Of a DNA stretch of 64,000 nucleotides, positions 1 through 11,339 are shown piece by piece. A program made the translations under genes and the position numbers. Numbering within the stretch: position 1 is the stretch's first letter; the number at the start of each line of letters is the position of its first letter. The stretch is taken from positions 62,001 to 126,000 of the forward strand of contig JAFFJZ010000085.1 of the NCBI GenBank assembly GCA_018340375.1, given 5' to 3'. This DNA comes from Gonatopus flavifemur (taxonomy: Eukaryota; Arthropoda; Insecta; Hymenoptera; Dryinidae). The notes below the pieces were generated by a model that had not been told where the DNA came from, made no database searches, and saw only the letters and a list, made by a program, of their open reading frames with translations.

Positions 1-222
1 GATTTCAGCACCCAAGTTTTGGTATTTAGGAAAATTATGTTCCAACGTGGATAGTAGGTTTGTTGTAACAGCGAGTGTCATCTTGGCTTCTCCCATTTTT
101 TGAGAGTTGGATAGTGTACGCTTGACGGCAGCAATGTATTGCCGTTTTCGCGTGATGAGAAGCTCAATCATTGATTTTGCAAACGATTTTCCGCCATCAA
201 AACTTTTGTCATCGCTGGGCAT
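1..222 (-). CDS. Partial ORF, retroelement gag-like N-terminus
   Basis: An open frame of 74 codons runs from an ATG at 222 to the left edge of the window with no stop, so only the N-terminus is visible. The predicted protein is hydrophilic and probably helical, with a basic stretch (ITRKRQYIAAVKRTL) about 20 to 34 residues in. This layout resembles the start of Pao/BEL-type retrotransposon polyproteins, which open with a helical gag-like region. That is a resemblance only: no protease, reverse transcriptase or zinc knuckle is in view. If correct, a 5' LTR and primer-binding site should lie to the right of 222. It could also be the first exon of an unrelated gene. Confidence 0.35.
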   Translation of the reverse strand, partial: MPSDDKSFDGGKSFAKSMIELLITRKRQYIAAVKRTLSNSQKMGEAKMTLAVTTNLLSTLEHNFPKYQNLGAEI

Positions 223-1593
223 GGTTACGTTTCGATATACGTGATAAGAATAAAACTCAAAGAGTGATTGGAGCGGACAAATCTAGTCGAAATCGTCATG
301 ACGAGAGGAAGAAGGATGAAACGAGAATCAGCTGATTCAAAATGATATGTGCGATAACGAAGGATGTGGGTATAAATACTCAAAGATGAGTGAGAATCGT
401 TCGATTGATCCTGTATTTGGATTTGTCAATTGACAGAATAATTGGATATAGACACAGACTGATGTACTATCAAGTTTCGATCATTCAATTCGAAATGATT
501 ACATGCGAATTCAAGATTCGATCTAAACGAAATACAAAGTATGACGTTAGCTTATGCTTTCGTTGATGTGGTACACGTGAAACGAATATATCGTTTGAAT
601 AGCCGTTCGTACAGAACGTAACGCTCGTAGAGGCTATCGAGCAGGGGGAGAGATGATACCCGTGTAAGAGGAGATGTACTGAGAATAGAGGTTGCGCTCG
701 GTGATGTGGTACCAGCGGGGGAGAGAGAATACTCTTGTAGGTAAGAAGACGGCGGAGACGAGAGGACTCACTCATTGACGAGACGAAGCGTGGAGGCGAG
801 GAGGTTGACTCGTTGACGAATCAATGATGTCATCGATTTGGAATTCGTAATGAACGAATTTGAAAATGAATTTATCTACAGCACTTTTCTCAAAACTTTC
901 ACAGGATTTCCACTAAGTTTTCTCACTTTTGGTTGGGGAAAGAAACTCGAGCCGAATCCGGCTCGAAGGACCAGATGTAAGGAGCTGGGATGTGGATTTG
1001 ATACTCGAGTGGACGAAGGAAGTTGATTAAGGGTGGTGAGAAAATCTATTGACGTGGGTTGATCGATTAGCTTTGGAAATTTATTCCTTTGTTGAGGAGA
1101 AATTCGAGACGGACGAGACGGAAGTGTCTTTTGATAACCGCGGTTACAATTTGCACTGATCACGAGTTCTTATCGGTAAGAACCTTTCGAGGAGGCATTA
1201 ATTGCGGAATGAGCACACGACACGATTTCAATGAAGTGCAAAACGAATATCTCGTCACGTCGGTAAGACGACTCGATGACCTTGTGTCTTGTCGGAAGAC
1301 AGAAGGTCGAGAGTGCGTTAACGATACAAGAAATCGATGATGTACATTGATCGAGATACATTGGTTATCTAAGCACATTAATTTGAATTGGAATATCGTT
1401 AATTCGAGATCGCTACACTCTGAAATGGGAGAAAACTTGGCCCAAGTCGCGACATTTTGAATGCTCTTCTTCCAGAAAAGGATACTGAACGTAATCTTCT
1501 GCATTTGATTCAATTTCCAACGACTAGTTTACTCCTTTTCAGGTCACGAGCGTGTGTTGGAAGCAGTGCAGCATCAATCGGTCATTTACCCAT
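223..1593. other. No gene recognised
   Basis: Short ORFs occur on both strands, but none has a recognisable motif, codon pattern or flanking splice signals. Between about 600 and 830 there are diverged purine-rich repeats around GATGTGGTAC and GGGGGAGAGA. These could belong to an LTR of the retroelement at the left edge, but I cannot delimit one. Confidence 0.3.
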
Positions 1594-3475
1594 TCATTCA
1601 TTCATTTATTCATATACGGGTTGAACCCATTAGTGTACCAAGTGAAATACAAACGAAAACAAAAAACAGAGAATAATTAATACATACAATTAGAATAGGA
1701 AGAAAGAGGACATCCAGAAACTTCACAATAGAATAGATAAAATTAGTTATTTATAAACCGGGAGCATGCTCTCCGAAACTCATTGACAGAGTGAGCAAAG
1801 AAATCTATCTTAATACTATGAGTATTTACATAGACACAGATGCGATTCAAAGGGGCACTGTGACCGAATCTGGACTTATACATTATAGTTTTGAATGACT
1901 GATGAGATCTAAGACATCTGTCAGGAACATTGAAATTGACGAGGCTGCGAACTTCAACATTATCGATAATTCCATTAAAAATTTTATACAGAAAAAATAG
2001 ATCATCGAACAACCTTCGTGATTCAAGTGTCGAGATATTGAGTCTGCGCATAATAGTAGTATAATCATGAGAATTCGGGTTCATAGGACAACCAATCCGA
2101 TAAGCTGCAAAGCGCAAGAATCTATGTTGAACCCTCTCCAACAAGGTCGAGTCTTCAATAAGACAGGGAGATCAAATTTGGGATGCATACTCCAAATGAG
2201 GCCTCCCTGAGGAGAAGAAGAGTGTACGTAACGCTCTCAGGTTATTAAATCCACTGCCAAATCTTTGAATAAAGCCTAGAGTTCCCAACGCTTCACCTAC
2301 TATGACATGATAGTGATGAGAGAAGCTAAAGTGACTATCAAAAAATACCCCCAAATTGCGTACCAAGTGACAGGGAGACAATAACTCGTTAGAGAGAGTA
2401 TGAGGAAAAAGCATTCTGTTATTACTCCTAGCGAATCTCATCACTTGGCACTAAGATATGTTGAGCTTCATATTATCAATCTCACACCACTTTCCAAGTC
2501 CAAACAGGTCCGATTGCAATTGTTGAGCTTCCTCTAAGGTCTTTATGCGCATAAACATTTTAAGATCGTCAGCAAAAAGTAAGTGACGACAATACCGAAA
2601 AGCTTTGCTGATGTCGTTTATGAATACAAGAAATAAAAGAGGGCCCAAATGAGAACCCTGAGGTCCTCCGGATGTTACAGCAAACGAATCAGATAGAAAG
2701 TTACGAAGACGTACACGCTGAGAGCGTTCAGACAAGTAACTACGGAGCCACGATAAGAAGTTATCCCGAATTCCCATGTTTAACAATTTGCTCAAAAGTA
2801 TACTGTGGTCTACGGTGTCAAACGCCTTGGAAAAATCGGTAAAAACTGTGTCGACTCGAATGTTGGATTCAAGTGAAATACAGATGAAATTACTGAACAC
2901 AGATAAATCTGAGATCGTTGATCAACCAGATATGAAGCCATGTTGAAAGTCAGAAATAACATTAGGAAAGAATGGCTTGATCAATGTAGTAATCAAATCT
3001 TCAAAAATCTTGGGTATAACATTTGAAATACTCATCGGCCGGCAGTTCTTAATATCTGATCTATTACCAAATTTAGGAATGGGAGTAATTATACTAGATT
3101 TCCAAAGTGCTGGGAATCCACCGGTTGACAGAGACCGATTCAAAATGAGCCATAATGGACGACATCAGATGAATTTACAAGACTTCAAGAGAATCGGACG
3201 AATACTGTCATCACCTGGGCCGATATTAACATTCAGAGACTCAATTTTAGTGAAAACATCACTTATATTAACAGTTATATCTGGCTGATCGATATTGACA
3301 TCGGTCGGAGAATCTGTGAGCTGAGGTGTATGAGTCGTGTAAACTGACTTGAAATGAAAGGTAAACAGGTTAGCAATATCATGACCAGTATGAGCAGACA
3401 GATTATCCAACGTCAATTTTGAGGGTATACCACTTGACTTACGTTTACTATTTACAAAATCATCTTTTATGTGTA
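1594..3475 (-). mobile_element. 5'-truncated non-LTR retrotransposon (Jockey/CR1-like LINE)
   Basis: The minus strand carries a reverse transcriptase frame and ends at its 3' side in a short tail of ATAAATGAATGAATG type at about 1594-1620, as expected for a LINE. Homology begins abruptly near 3475 inside the region that precedes the RT domain, so the endonuclease part and 5' end are missing. This is the usual 5' truncation of LINE insertions. Clade placement rests on motif style only. Confidence 0.8.
1743..3470 (-). pseudogene. LINE reverse transcriptase, four premature stops
   Basis: One reading frame spans the whole region. It includes a linker ending near GPGDDSIRPILLK, the RT fingers (ITPIPKFGNRSDIKNCRPMS), the FTDFSKAFDTVDH motif (first catalytic Asp), GGPQGSHLGPLLF, and the catalytic FADD box at about 2565-2580. 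It then passes through the thumb to a natural stop at 1743. The frame is never shifted but is cut by TGA at 3165, TGA at 2922 (in GFISG-stop-ST, where the family usually has Arg), TAG at 2451 (in MKLNIS-stop-CQ, usually Lys) and TGA at 2172 (in YASQI-stop-SP, usually Trp). The enzyme would copy its RNA into DNA at the target site; this copy cannot make a full protein. Confidence 0.85.
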
Positions 3476-4002
3476 CATTTCTTTTACCATATCATCATTA
3501 TTCTGTATAATTCGTACATGTATTGTTGGAACCCCATTTCGTCAGAATACTACCCGGTGTCGCCCAACTATCTCAAAACCGGGTACTTGGGGCCTTGAAT
3601 TCGTGGTAAGAATTCGTTCGGGATTTAGAATTCCAAACAGCGCGTCCGTGATAGGAGGAGTGATAATTGCGATCGTCAGTTTTATTTCAAACTTATTATA
3701 ACGAATAAATTCAGTGTATCTATTTCTGCCCTGATTGCTCTCGTTTATTTTGTTCTGTGGTGGAAAGTTTCTTTCAAAGGTCTCATTGCGAGAACTAATT
3801 TTCTGGCCTTTTGTTCATAACTTCTAACTAATCGTGCTTTTTCCCTTCTTCAAAGATTCAACACAGGAAGTTGTGAATTATTGACTTCCACGATTGGAAG
3901 ATTCTGCGACGAAGAGCCGCAAATTGAACGACCGGGGGAAGATAATTTCAATTCTTTACTCTTTCTATTTGGACTCTCACACAGTTGCTTCGCTCCTACA
4001 TA
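3476..4002. other. No gene recognised
   Basis: AT-rich intergenic sequence between two elements. The 76-codon plus-strand ORF at 3471-3701 shows no coding features. Confidence 0.4.
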
Positions 4003-4740
4003 ATCTAAGAGCTAGTGGACGGCAGACTGTCAGTATTTTACGAAAGATGAGATTCTCGTGAATGACTCTCCTATACTTACCATTCATGAGATGGAAGGTC
4101 ACTAAGCCCAGCGAAGGTTGCTATGGCGTCACTCAGGTAAGATAGGTACAAAAATCAGGCCAAGTTCGAAAGTATTTTACCAAAGCTGCCGTTTGGACAC
4201 ATTAAACAATACTACTATTCCTACTCAAAATTCAATGGCAGACGTTTTGGCCAGTTGCAACCTTATGGCAGACGTTTTTAAAAATTTGAAAGAAAAAAAT
4301 TTCAAAAGGATTTTACCAAATCTGATTTTTATGTATGTTATTTGCAATAATATTAAGAGCTTATTTTCAAAATGGCAGACGTTTTGCCCCGTGCAATATC
4401 GGCAGACGCACAGTGGGGTATTCAGCCTCAAAAGCTGGACAAAATATAAGATGTCAAGCCGTTTATTTCAAATTTGGTACTCAGGGGTTTTCGAGGTCGC
4501 TGATCACGAATCCGGGGTCCGTTTTCCAAAATTCCAAATGGCGGATTCAATATGGCGAATGAAAATTCGAAAATTCCTTCGATTTCCATTCAATTTGGGG
4601 TGTGGGTTTTTTTAAGCGTGCTTAAAAGGAATCCTTGGTCCAAAATTCGAAATTAGTGTTGCGATTTCGACTTTTGGCCAATTTTTGCGATTGAATACCT
4701 CTCTGTGAGACGGCATAATATTACTCATGGTCCGAGTATT
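4003..4740 (+). repeat. Left arm of inverted repeat
   Basis: Matches the reverse complement of 5825-6681 along its length, apart from small differences and the extra module in the right arm. ORFs read through it (for example 4118-4615) appear again in the right arm and are products of the repeat, not genes. Confidence 0.85.
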
Positions 4741-5192
4741 AGCTCGAGCGTCAGTTTGTGCATGAACTCAACAAATATAATATCTGAGACTTCACGAAGA
4801 ATGTTGCATAAGACATCTTTTAGATATCTAATAGATATTTTTTAGACAATGCTCTAAAAGATACCTTCCAGATATCTAAAAGACGTCTTATGCAACTCTT
4901 TTCGCGAAATTTTAGACATTGTGTTTGTTGAAAAGCATATAATACCGAGGAAGAAAGAGGAACCTGATGGAGAAAACCGTTATCCTTTCTACCTGTATTT
5001 CCCAAGAGGTAGTACTTCTATCGCATTCATTCTAATTTTACATCTTTTTCTACTCAAGATCATCATATCGCCATTGTAAGAAGTAAAATTCTCAGATAAA
5101 CGTTGTTCGCTGTTGAAAATTTTGGATTTGTTTGGATTAAATTGGATCGAATTTCAATCCGTTTGATCAAATTCCGGATTGAATACTATTGA
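4741..5192. other. Centre of inverted-repeat element, non-coding part
   Basis: Contains a small imperfect hairpin at about 4795-4905 built of AAGACATCTTTTAGATATCT-like halves. The same GCATAAGA / AAAGATATCT motifs recur at 13430-13570 and 63400-63560. Nothing else was recognised. Confidence 0.4.
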
Positions 5193-5607
5193 GACGGATT
5201 GTCATTTTATCTAAATCAATCGAAAGTATCCTCGATACCTCCATGCAAAACTGAACTCTACCAACAATTCTTAAGAGCTCACTACATTTCTAGTATCTGG
5301 AAAAATGTGTCCCAAAAAAATCTTACTGCATTGAACCCACTGGAATGTGGTTGGGAAGAGCGAGAAAATTCGTACATGTTCAAGTGGTTTGAGGGAGATC
5401 AACTTCCATGCTTCGTTGGTGATTTTATCCAGGATATTCCAGGTAATTTTATTATGATGAACTCTATTTTAAATTCTCTTGGTTCAGTCAATACATTGAA
5501 GCTTCATTGTTGCAGAGAAGGATTCAGCAGATAATGACCAAGATAATGAGGAAGAAGAGGAGTCATACGAAACTAGGGATGATTCCGAAGATGAAGCTGA
5601 CGATTAA
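5193..5607 (+). CDS. Spliced C-terminal ORF fragment inside the inverted-repeat element
   Basis: Exon one is open from 5193 to 5442. A consensus intron (GT at 5443, TTGTTGCAG ending at 5515, 73 nt) joins it in phase to 5516-5607, which ends at TAA 5605. The joined protein has an aromatic segment with an NPLECGWEE core near its middle and closes with a strongly acidic tail (NEEEEESYETRDDSEDEADD). This resembles C-terminal regions of transposon-associated arthropod proteins that carry an ExGWE-type motif, but I cannot name the family. There is no good ATG: the frame opens after a TGA at 5190. It is therefore a 3' exon of a larger gene, either captured by the element or left over from its parent. 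Function is unknown. Confidence 0.5.
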
Positions 5608-5824
5608 TGACAGATAGAAATGTGATGAAAAAAAAATGATCAATACAAGCCCTAATTATATTTTCAATATCATCAATTATCAGTATGTTGTTATAATTAT
5701 TCTTCGAATAGCCTATCTTCCTTATCCATTATTATGGAGTAGTGATTATCACTTATTTGTATAAATTGTATAGTATATCCATTTGCATACAGAAATTATA
5801 GGAGGAAAACTTATTAGAGCAGGT

Positions 5825-6681
5825 ACATATACTCGCACCATGAGTAATATTTTGCCGTCTCACAGAGAGGTATTCAATCGCAAAAATTGGCCAAAAGTCG
5901 AAATCGCAACACTAATTTCGAATTTTGGACCAAGGATTCCTTTTAAGCACGCTAAAAAAACCCCACACCCCAAATTGAATGGAAATCGAAGGAATTTTCG
6001 AATTTTCATTCGCCATATTGAATCCGCCATTTGGAATTTCGTGAAAAGGACTTCAAATTCGTATGCAGCGTCTCAAAGAACTCCCATGTACCGAATTTCA
6101 TGAGTATCGGAGAAATTTTCAAATTTTTGTTCGCCATATTGGATCCGCCATTCTGAATTTTGGAAAACGGACCCCGGATTCGTGATCAGCGACCTCGAAA
6201 ACCCCTGAGCACCAAATTTGAAATAAACGGCTTGACATCTTATATTTTGTCCAGCTTTTGAGGCTGAATACCCCACTGTGCGTCTGCCGGGATATTGCAA
6301 CCGGGCAAAACGTCTGCCATTTTGAAAATAAGCTCTTAATATTATTGCAAATAACATACATAAAAATCAGATTTGGTAAAATCCTTTTGAAATTTTTTTT
6401 TTTTCAAATTTTTAAAAACGTCTGCCATAAGGTTGCACCGGCCAAACCGTCTGCCATTGCATTTTTGAGTAGGAATAGTAGTATTGTTTAATGTGTCCAA
6501 ACGGCAGCTTTGGTAAAATACTTTCGAACTTGGCCTGATTTTTGTACCTATCTTACCTGAGTGACGCCATAGCAACCTTCGCTGGGCTTAGTGACCTTCC
6601 ATCTCATGAATGGTAGGTATAGGAGAGTCATTCACGAGAATTTCATCTTTCGTAAAATACTGACGTCCACTGTCTCTTAGA
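5825..6681 (-). repeat. Right arm of inverted repeat
   Basis: Inverted copy of 4003-4740. The segment from about 5990 to 6125 duplicates the module with CGCCATATTG and ATCCGCCAT. Confidence 0.85.
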
Positions 6682-7627
6682 CTAACAGAACAGTAGCACG
6701 GTGAATTGTTACGAGGCCTAAGTGGAAAAAAACTTTATTTTGAATCATTGGATGTTTAGAAGTTTTTTCTGTCTATGATTAATTTTTCATTTTTTGTTCT
6801 GTTTCAAAAAAAAAATATAACTAACGTTTGACTGACTTGTGAGAGATCCAGTGGGAACAAACGGAACTGTGTTTTTTTTCCTATGCTTGAGAGGATCCTG
6901 CGACAACGGCCGCGGATCTGTCACAACTGTGAGAGGTAAACTCAGTTTTTCTTCCCTGTTTGGAACCCTCCATACAGGCGCTTGGCTGCTACAGAGCAAT
7001 AGCGCGGTTGACTGCTAGGAGACCAAGACAGGGGAAATTGTCCCCGCCTATCCTTTGAGGGATTATAATCAATTGAAAATTCCATTCCTTTTGTTATTGT
7101 TATTGAATTCCTTTTGAATATATATATTGATTACTAAATTCTCCCTGTTATCTTCTCACTATCGCTGTTCCGTGTCTTTCCTTCGTGGAGGAGAGACTCT
7201 GCTACGATGAGTAGCGAGTTAGTTTTCTTCCCAAGGAACGATATCGGGACTCGTGGATTCAGGTGGCTCATCGCACCGCATTTCCTGGCTGCTCTAGCTA
7301 ACGCCAGGAAGGGAGTTGTGAGAATTGAGTCAGCGACGGGAGGAGATAATTGGTTTCCGTTTCTCAATTTCCCGCATAAATCGAAGAAAAATAAAATATG
7401 CATATCCGAAAATTGGAGAATAGAACCGAAATGAATGTACACGTGCAAACCTCACGTGAAATTTTATATATATGGCCCAGGGATGTAGAGCAAAAGTTTT
7501 GATCTTTTCGAGTTCGCATCGTAGAGCGAGCGACCCTCGAAATTCATAATGGTGAGTCGCTCGGGATAGGAGCAGGTAACAAGTACTGAGGATTGAATCC
7601 GAGTGAGAGTCAAAGCAGGTTCTAATA
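6682..7627. other. No gene recognised
   Basis: ORFs at 6787-6999 (minus), 7134-7448 (minus) and 7207-7434 (plus, starting at a true ATG) have no recognisable motif. The stretch 7140-7430 is more GC-rich than its surroundings and could be part of an unidentified retroelement. From about 7500, GAGCGAGCGACC-type motifs begin that belong with the repeats at 8916-10310. Confidence 0.3.
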
Positions 7628-8913
7628 TTAGGTGTACAAATAAGTTTCCGCGGTTTTTTATAAAAAATTAGGAATTTATTGTAAAGGAAAAGTACATTAC
7701 GTCTTATTCAAAGTATTTTCCATCATTTGCCACTACTTTTCCCCATCTTTCTGGCAACATTCAGATACCCCGTCGAAAAAACTCTTCATCTTTTGACGCT
7801 ATCCACAAATCTACCCAATTTTTGGTGTCTTCATATGATGTGAAGCGCTGCTCAGACAGACCATGTGCCATCGACCGGAACAGGTGATAATCAGAAGGGG
7901 CTAAGTCTGGTGAATACGGCGGGTGGGGTAAAACTTCCCAGTTGAGTGTTTCCAAGTATGTTTTTACCGGCGCCGCAACATGTGGACGAGCATTATCGTG
8001 TAAAAGAATAATTTTGTCGTGTCTGGAGTAGTAATGGGCGCGTTTTTCCTTAAGTGCCCGACTCAATCTCATCAATTGTGTTCGGTAGAGAGCTCCAGTA
8101 ATGGTTTCGCTTGGTTTCAGCAATTCATAATACACGATACCAAGCTGATCCCACCAAATACACAGCATGAGTTTTTTTCCATGAATCTTCGGCTTAGCTG
8201 TCAATGTTGATGGTTCGCCGGGCTTAACCCATGACTTTCTCTTCTTTGGATTATCGTAGTGAATCCATTTTTCGTCACCAGTGACTATACGATGCAAAAA
8301 ACTCTTTTTTTTATTCCTGGCAAGCAGCATTTCACTCATGCATAATCGGCGTTCAACGTCTCTCGGCTTTAGTTCATATGGAACCCAATTTCCTTGTTTT
8401 TGAATCATTCCTAACGATTTTAAACGATGTGAAATTGCTTGTTGAGTCACTTGTAGAGTAAGTGCAAGTTCTTTTTGCGTTTGGGACGAATCTTCCTCCA
8501 ATAGTACTTCTAATTCCATGTCTTCGTACACTTTCGGCCTTCCACTGCGTTCTTTGTCTTTAACGTCAAACTCACCGTTCTTGAACTTTTGAAACCATTC
8601 CTGACGACTTCTCTCACTTAAAGCAGCTTCACCATATGCTTCTAGAAGCAATCGATGCGCCTCAGCTGCAGATTTTTTCACATTAAAGAAGTGAATCAAA
8701 AGTTCCCGCAAATGATGCTTATTCGGAATAAAACTTGACATTTTTGCACGAAAAAAATTACGTGATGCTGATACGGAATCACTAGTACTTTAAGGTCATG
8801 GTGTTGCCAGATGACTAAACTTGGGATATTACGTTTTACATCTGACAATTTCTCCATAACCTTCTGGTGGGGCCATCTTTTGACAAACCGCGGAAACTTA
8901 TTTGTACACCTAA
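7628..8913 (-). mobile_element. Mariner element with terminal inverted repeats
   Basis: A 1286-bp element with 29-bp terminal inverted repeats, starting TTAGGTGTACAAATAAGTTT at 7628 and with the inverted copy ending at 8913. It is flanked on both sides by TA (7626-7627 and 8914-8915), the target-site duplication of Tc1/mariner elements. It was inserted into the repeat complex that continues at 8916. Length and structure fit a complete mariner. Confidence 0.95.
7704..8741 (-). pseudogene. Mariner transposase (DD34D) with one premature stop
   Basis: Cut-and-paste transposase that binds its terminal repeats and integrates at TA. The frame opens at ATG 8741. The N-terminal third carries two helix-turn-helix domains, with the WQ/WF and ERSGRP linker signature near residue 70. 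The catalytic triad is visible: VTGDEKW (Asp 1), LLHDNARPH (Asp 2) and [12 protein letters not shown] (Asp 3), with 34 residues between the last two. A TGA at 7761-7763 stops it after 326 residues. The same frame then runs on for 18 codons (MLPERWGKVV...) to TAA at 7704-7706. A CGA to TGA transition explains the stop, since the family usually has Arg here. Otherwise the copy is intact, so the insertion is fairly young. Confidence 0.95.
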
Positions 8914-8915
8914 TA

Positions 8916-10310
8916 CAATGAACCCGCTCCCGAGTTGTACCTGAGAGCGGTCGTATACTTCAAATCCTTGAGCGATCGAATCCTAAGACCATGCGAGCGA
9001 CTCGAATCACGAGTTAAACTCTTCAACGAGTTGGGACTTTAACTCAACTCGGTAGTCGAGCCGAAGAGCGAGCGGATACTTTAACTCCTTAAGCGATCGA
9101 ATCGTTGAAAGATCGAAGGATTCGATCAAGGAGTTAAACTCCTGGTCGAAAAAGAGTTTTACTCGTGTCAGAGAATAGTCCATCAGCTGAATATGAGACT
9201 GCGTATGGAAATTATGTCCGTGGGTTCTGTGAATGGGAGTCTGAATTTTTTTGGTCGTAGAATCCGAATTTGGAACCATTGTCGTGAGTTTCGTGATCTG
9301 TGTTTTGTTATAAACAATTGAATTGTTTATAACGCATCGACGGTCAAACTATTGTTTTTATCGGAAAATTGTTCAGACGAAAATTATTCATTTCTCATCG
9401 GAGAATACACTTTATTTGAACTATTTTTTCGATTTCTCAATTGTTTATCCAAATGCATTTTTTAAATAAATAATTAGGTCGCCGGAACTGGATCTTTCAA
9501 CGGCGGTTTGAGTGTAATTGGTCGGAGAATCTAGATTATTGGATGACTTTTTGGGAATTTTTAGCCCGTGTTTTTTTATAAACGATTGAATTGTTGTACA
9601 ATTGTTGAGATGTACAATTGAATTGTTTATAACAAAACACGGGCTAAAAATTCCCGAAAAGTCATCCAATAATCTAGATTCTCCGACCAATTACACTCAA
9701 ACCGCCGTTGAAAGATCCATTCCGGCGACCTGAATATTTATTTGAAAAATGCATTCGAATAAACAATCGAGAAATCGAAAAAACAGTTCAGATGAAGTGT
9801 ATTCTCCGATGAGAAATGAATAATTTTCGTCTGAACAATTTTCCGATAAAAACAATAGTTTGACCGTCGATGCGTTATAAACAATTCAATTGTTTATAAC
9901 AAAACACAGATCACGAATCTTACGACAATGGTTCCAAATTCGGATTCTACGACCAAAAAAATTCAGACTCCCATTCACAGAACCCACGGACATAATTTCC
10001 ATACGCAGTCTCATATTCAGCTGATGGACTATTCTCTGACACGAGTAAAACTCCTTTTCGATCAGGAGTTTAACTCCTTGATCGAATCCTTCGCTCTTTC
10101 TACGATTCGATCGCTCAAGGAGTTAAAGTATGCGAGAGCCCGGAGGTTTAACTCCTCAAAAGAGTTGCTCGCTCGGGATCTAAAGTGTCCTCGTTCTTCG
10201 AGGGATCGCTCTTTGGAGTATCCAGCAGGTATGAATCCTCACACATTCAGATCGCAGAAAGAGCGATCCTTTGTGAGAGTTCAGGTAACCGGCTCTTTAT
10301 ATGATTAGCT
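8916..10310. repeat. Palindromic non-coding element with GAGTTAAACTC motifs
   Basis: The core 9139-10078 is a near-perfect palindrome (separate entry). Outside it, both flanks carry clusters of the short palindrome GAGTTTAACTC / GAGTTAAACTC and of GCGATCGAATC. Similar GAGCGAGCGA motifs lie left of the mariner at about 7530-7620, so the mariner probably landed inside this larger element. Predicted proteins on the two arms (9007-9279 minus and 9928-10308 plus) begin identically only because the DNA is a mirror image. Confidence 0.65.
9139..10078. repeat. Large palindrome, arms about 460 bp
   Basis: Left arm 9139-9603 and right arm 9611-10078 are inverted copies with only scattered mismatches and a spacer of a few bases near 9607. 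The inner ends are ATTGTTGTACA and TGTACAATTG. The arms hold nested short palindromes such as TTATAAACAATTGAATTG. There is no coding capacity. A transcript would fold into a long hairpin. Such structures are typical of foldback elements and MITEs, but no target duplication was identified. Confidence 0.85.
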
Positions 10311-10753
10311 CTACATACGAGCAAACATACAGCATTCTTCGCAAATCCTCATCCCGCAGGTATCGAATACTTAAAACGCCGAAAACCTTCTACTCATCGA
10401 CCGAAAGTTCTTCTTACGATCGATACGTGTTTTGATCGCGAGCGATTCAGGAGTTATATTGCCGCTCAGATTTAATCCTCATCCCTGCTTCTCACATATA
10501 CATTTTTTATATCTGTGTAATTTCATATTGCCTAAAATCACAGCTTCTGTGACACATACATAAATATGAAAATTGTTTTTCCGAACACATTCTCAAGTTC
10601 AATGACAGTTGTTGGTACTTTTACAAATAAAAACTTTCCTCCAGCGTCTTATATCTATATAATCATTTGATGAATTTTAATTCCACCATATTATAGTTTT
10701 TTCAATACAAAAAAATATATCCTATAGTATTCCCATGAATTGAGCGATTGCTA
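10311..10753. other. No gene recognised
   Basis: AT-rich sequence with a few GATCG-type motifs at its left end. No other signal seen. Confidence 0.35.
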
Positions 10754-10830
10754 CACGGAGAAAGAGGAATAGTTGCAGCAACTAATTATAATTAGTTGCT
10801 GCAACTTAAATACACGATTTCTGACCATCT

Positions 10831-11010
10831 ACTTCAGTAGTTGCTGCAACTGCTTAGTAGTCAGGACAAGTACAACGTCAGCTGCTTCAACTAACTCGAT
10901 AGTTGTAGTAACTAACATAAATACCTTGTATCTTCCGAGGTATTCATGTTAGTTAGTACAACTATTTTGGTACTTGTCCTGACTACTAAGTAGTTGCGGC
11001 AACTACTCAC
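10831..11010. repeat. Hairpin MITE inserted in the left inverted end
   Basis: The halves are mirror images, with CAGGACAAGTAC on the left and GTACTTGTCCTG on the right and a turn near 10935. Comparing with the right inverted end (18.84-18.87 kb), which reads straight from CATCTACT to CACCC, shows this hairpin is an insertion. ACT or CTACT is duplicated at its edges. Confidence 0.65.
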
Positions 11011-11339
11011 CCAGATAACATTTTGCGCGCAAATCACCAGTGAATTGCGTGAAATTGGAACTCCTGAATCACGCGCAAAGGCGGATACAAGTATGTCGCT
11101 TTCTGTTGCGTGGATAGCGAGTGAATTCGCGCGCAAATGACCGTGTGACCGTTGTAAGGGATATGAGAGTAAATCCATTACCATTCACAGTATTATTCGA
11201 ACGCAATAAATACTTGTATTCATGAAAATAACTTGAGGAGATTTTTCTCAACAATTTTTACTTGAAAATATAAAACAGAATTTGTTCGAAATTTGAAAAA
11301 AATAATGTTAAGACTGAACTCAACACACACACACTCACA

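Larger units (their letters stand above)
4003..6681. mobile_element. Long-inverted-repeat (foldback-type) element
   Basis: Arms of about 740 bp (4003-4740) and 860 bp (5825-6681) are inverted copies of each other, beginning near TCTAAGAG. They flank a 1.1-kb centre. The right arm has about 130 bp more than the left, made by an extra copy of the module containing CGCCATATTGGATCCGCC. The arms repeat ATGGCAGACGTTTT several times and carry the same 120-bp subterminal module seen at 53.4-54.0 and 57.6-57.9 kb. This links the element to the transposase family at 54493-56330. The centre contains a spliced ORF fragment (5193-5607). No transposase is encoded here, so it would be non-autonomous. I found no clear target duplication. 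Confidence 0.75.

Noticed and set aside
1160..1513. 117-codon minus-strand ORF
   Set aside because: Begins at a non-ATG codon, has no recognisable motif, and overlaps equally long frames in other phases.
4118..4615. 165-codon plus-strand ORF
   Set aside because: It lies wholly in the left arm of an inverted repeat, reappears broken in the right arm, and shows no coding motif.
7134..7448. Opposing ORFs of 104 and 75 codons
   Set aside because: They overlap each other on opposite strands in a slightly GC-richer patch; neither has motifs or splice sites.
9007..10308. Two proteins with identical N-termini on opposite strands
   Set aside because: The identity comes from the palindromic DNA; no protein features or splice signals support a gene.
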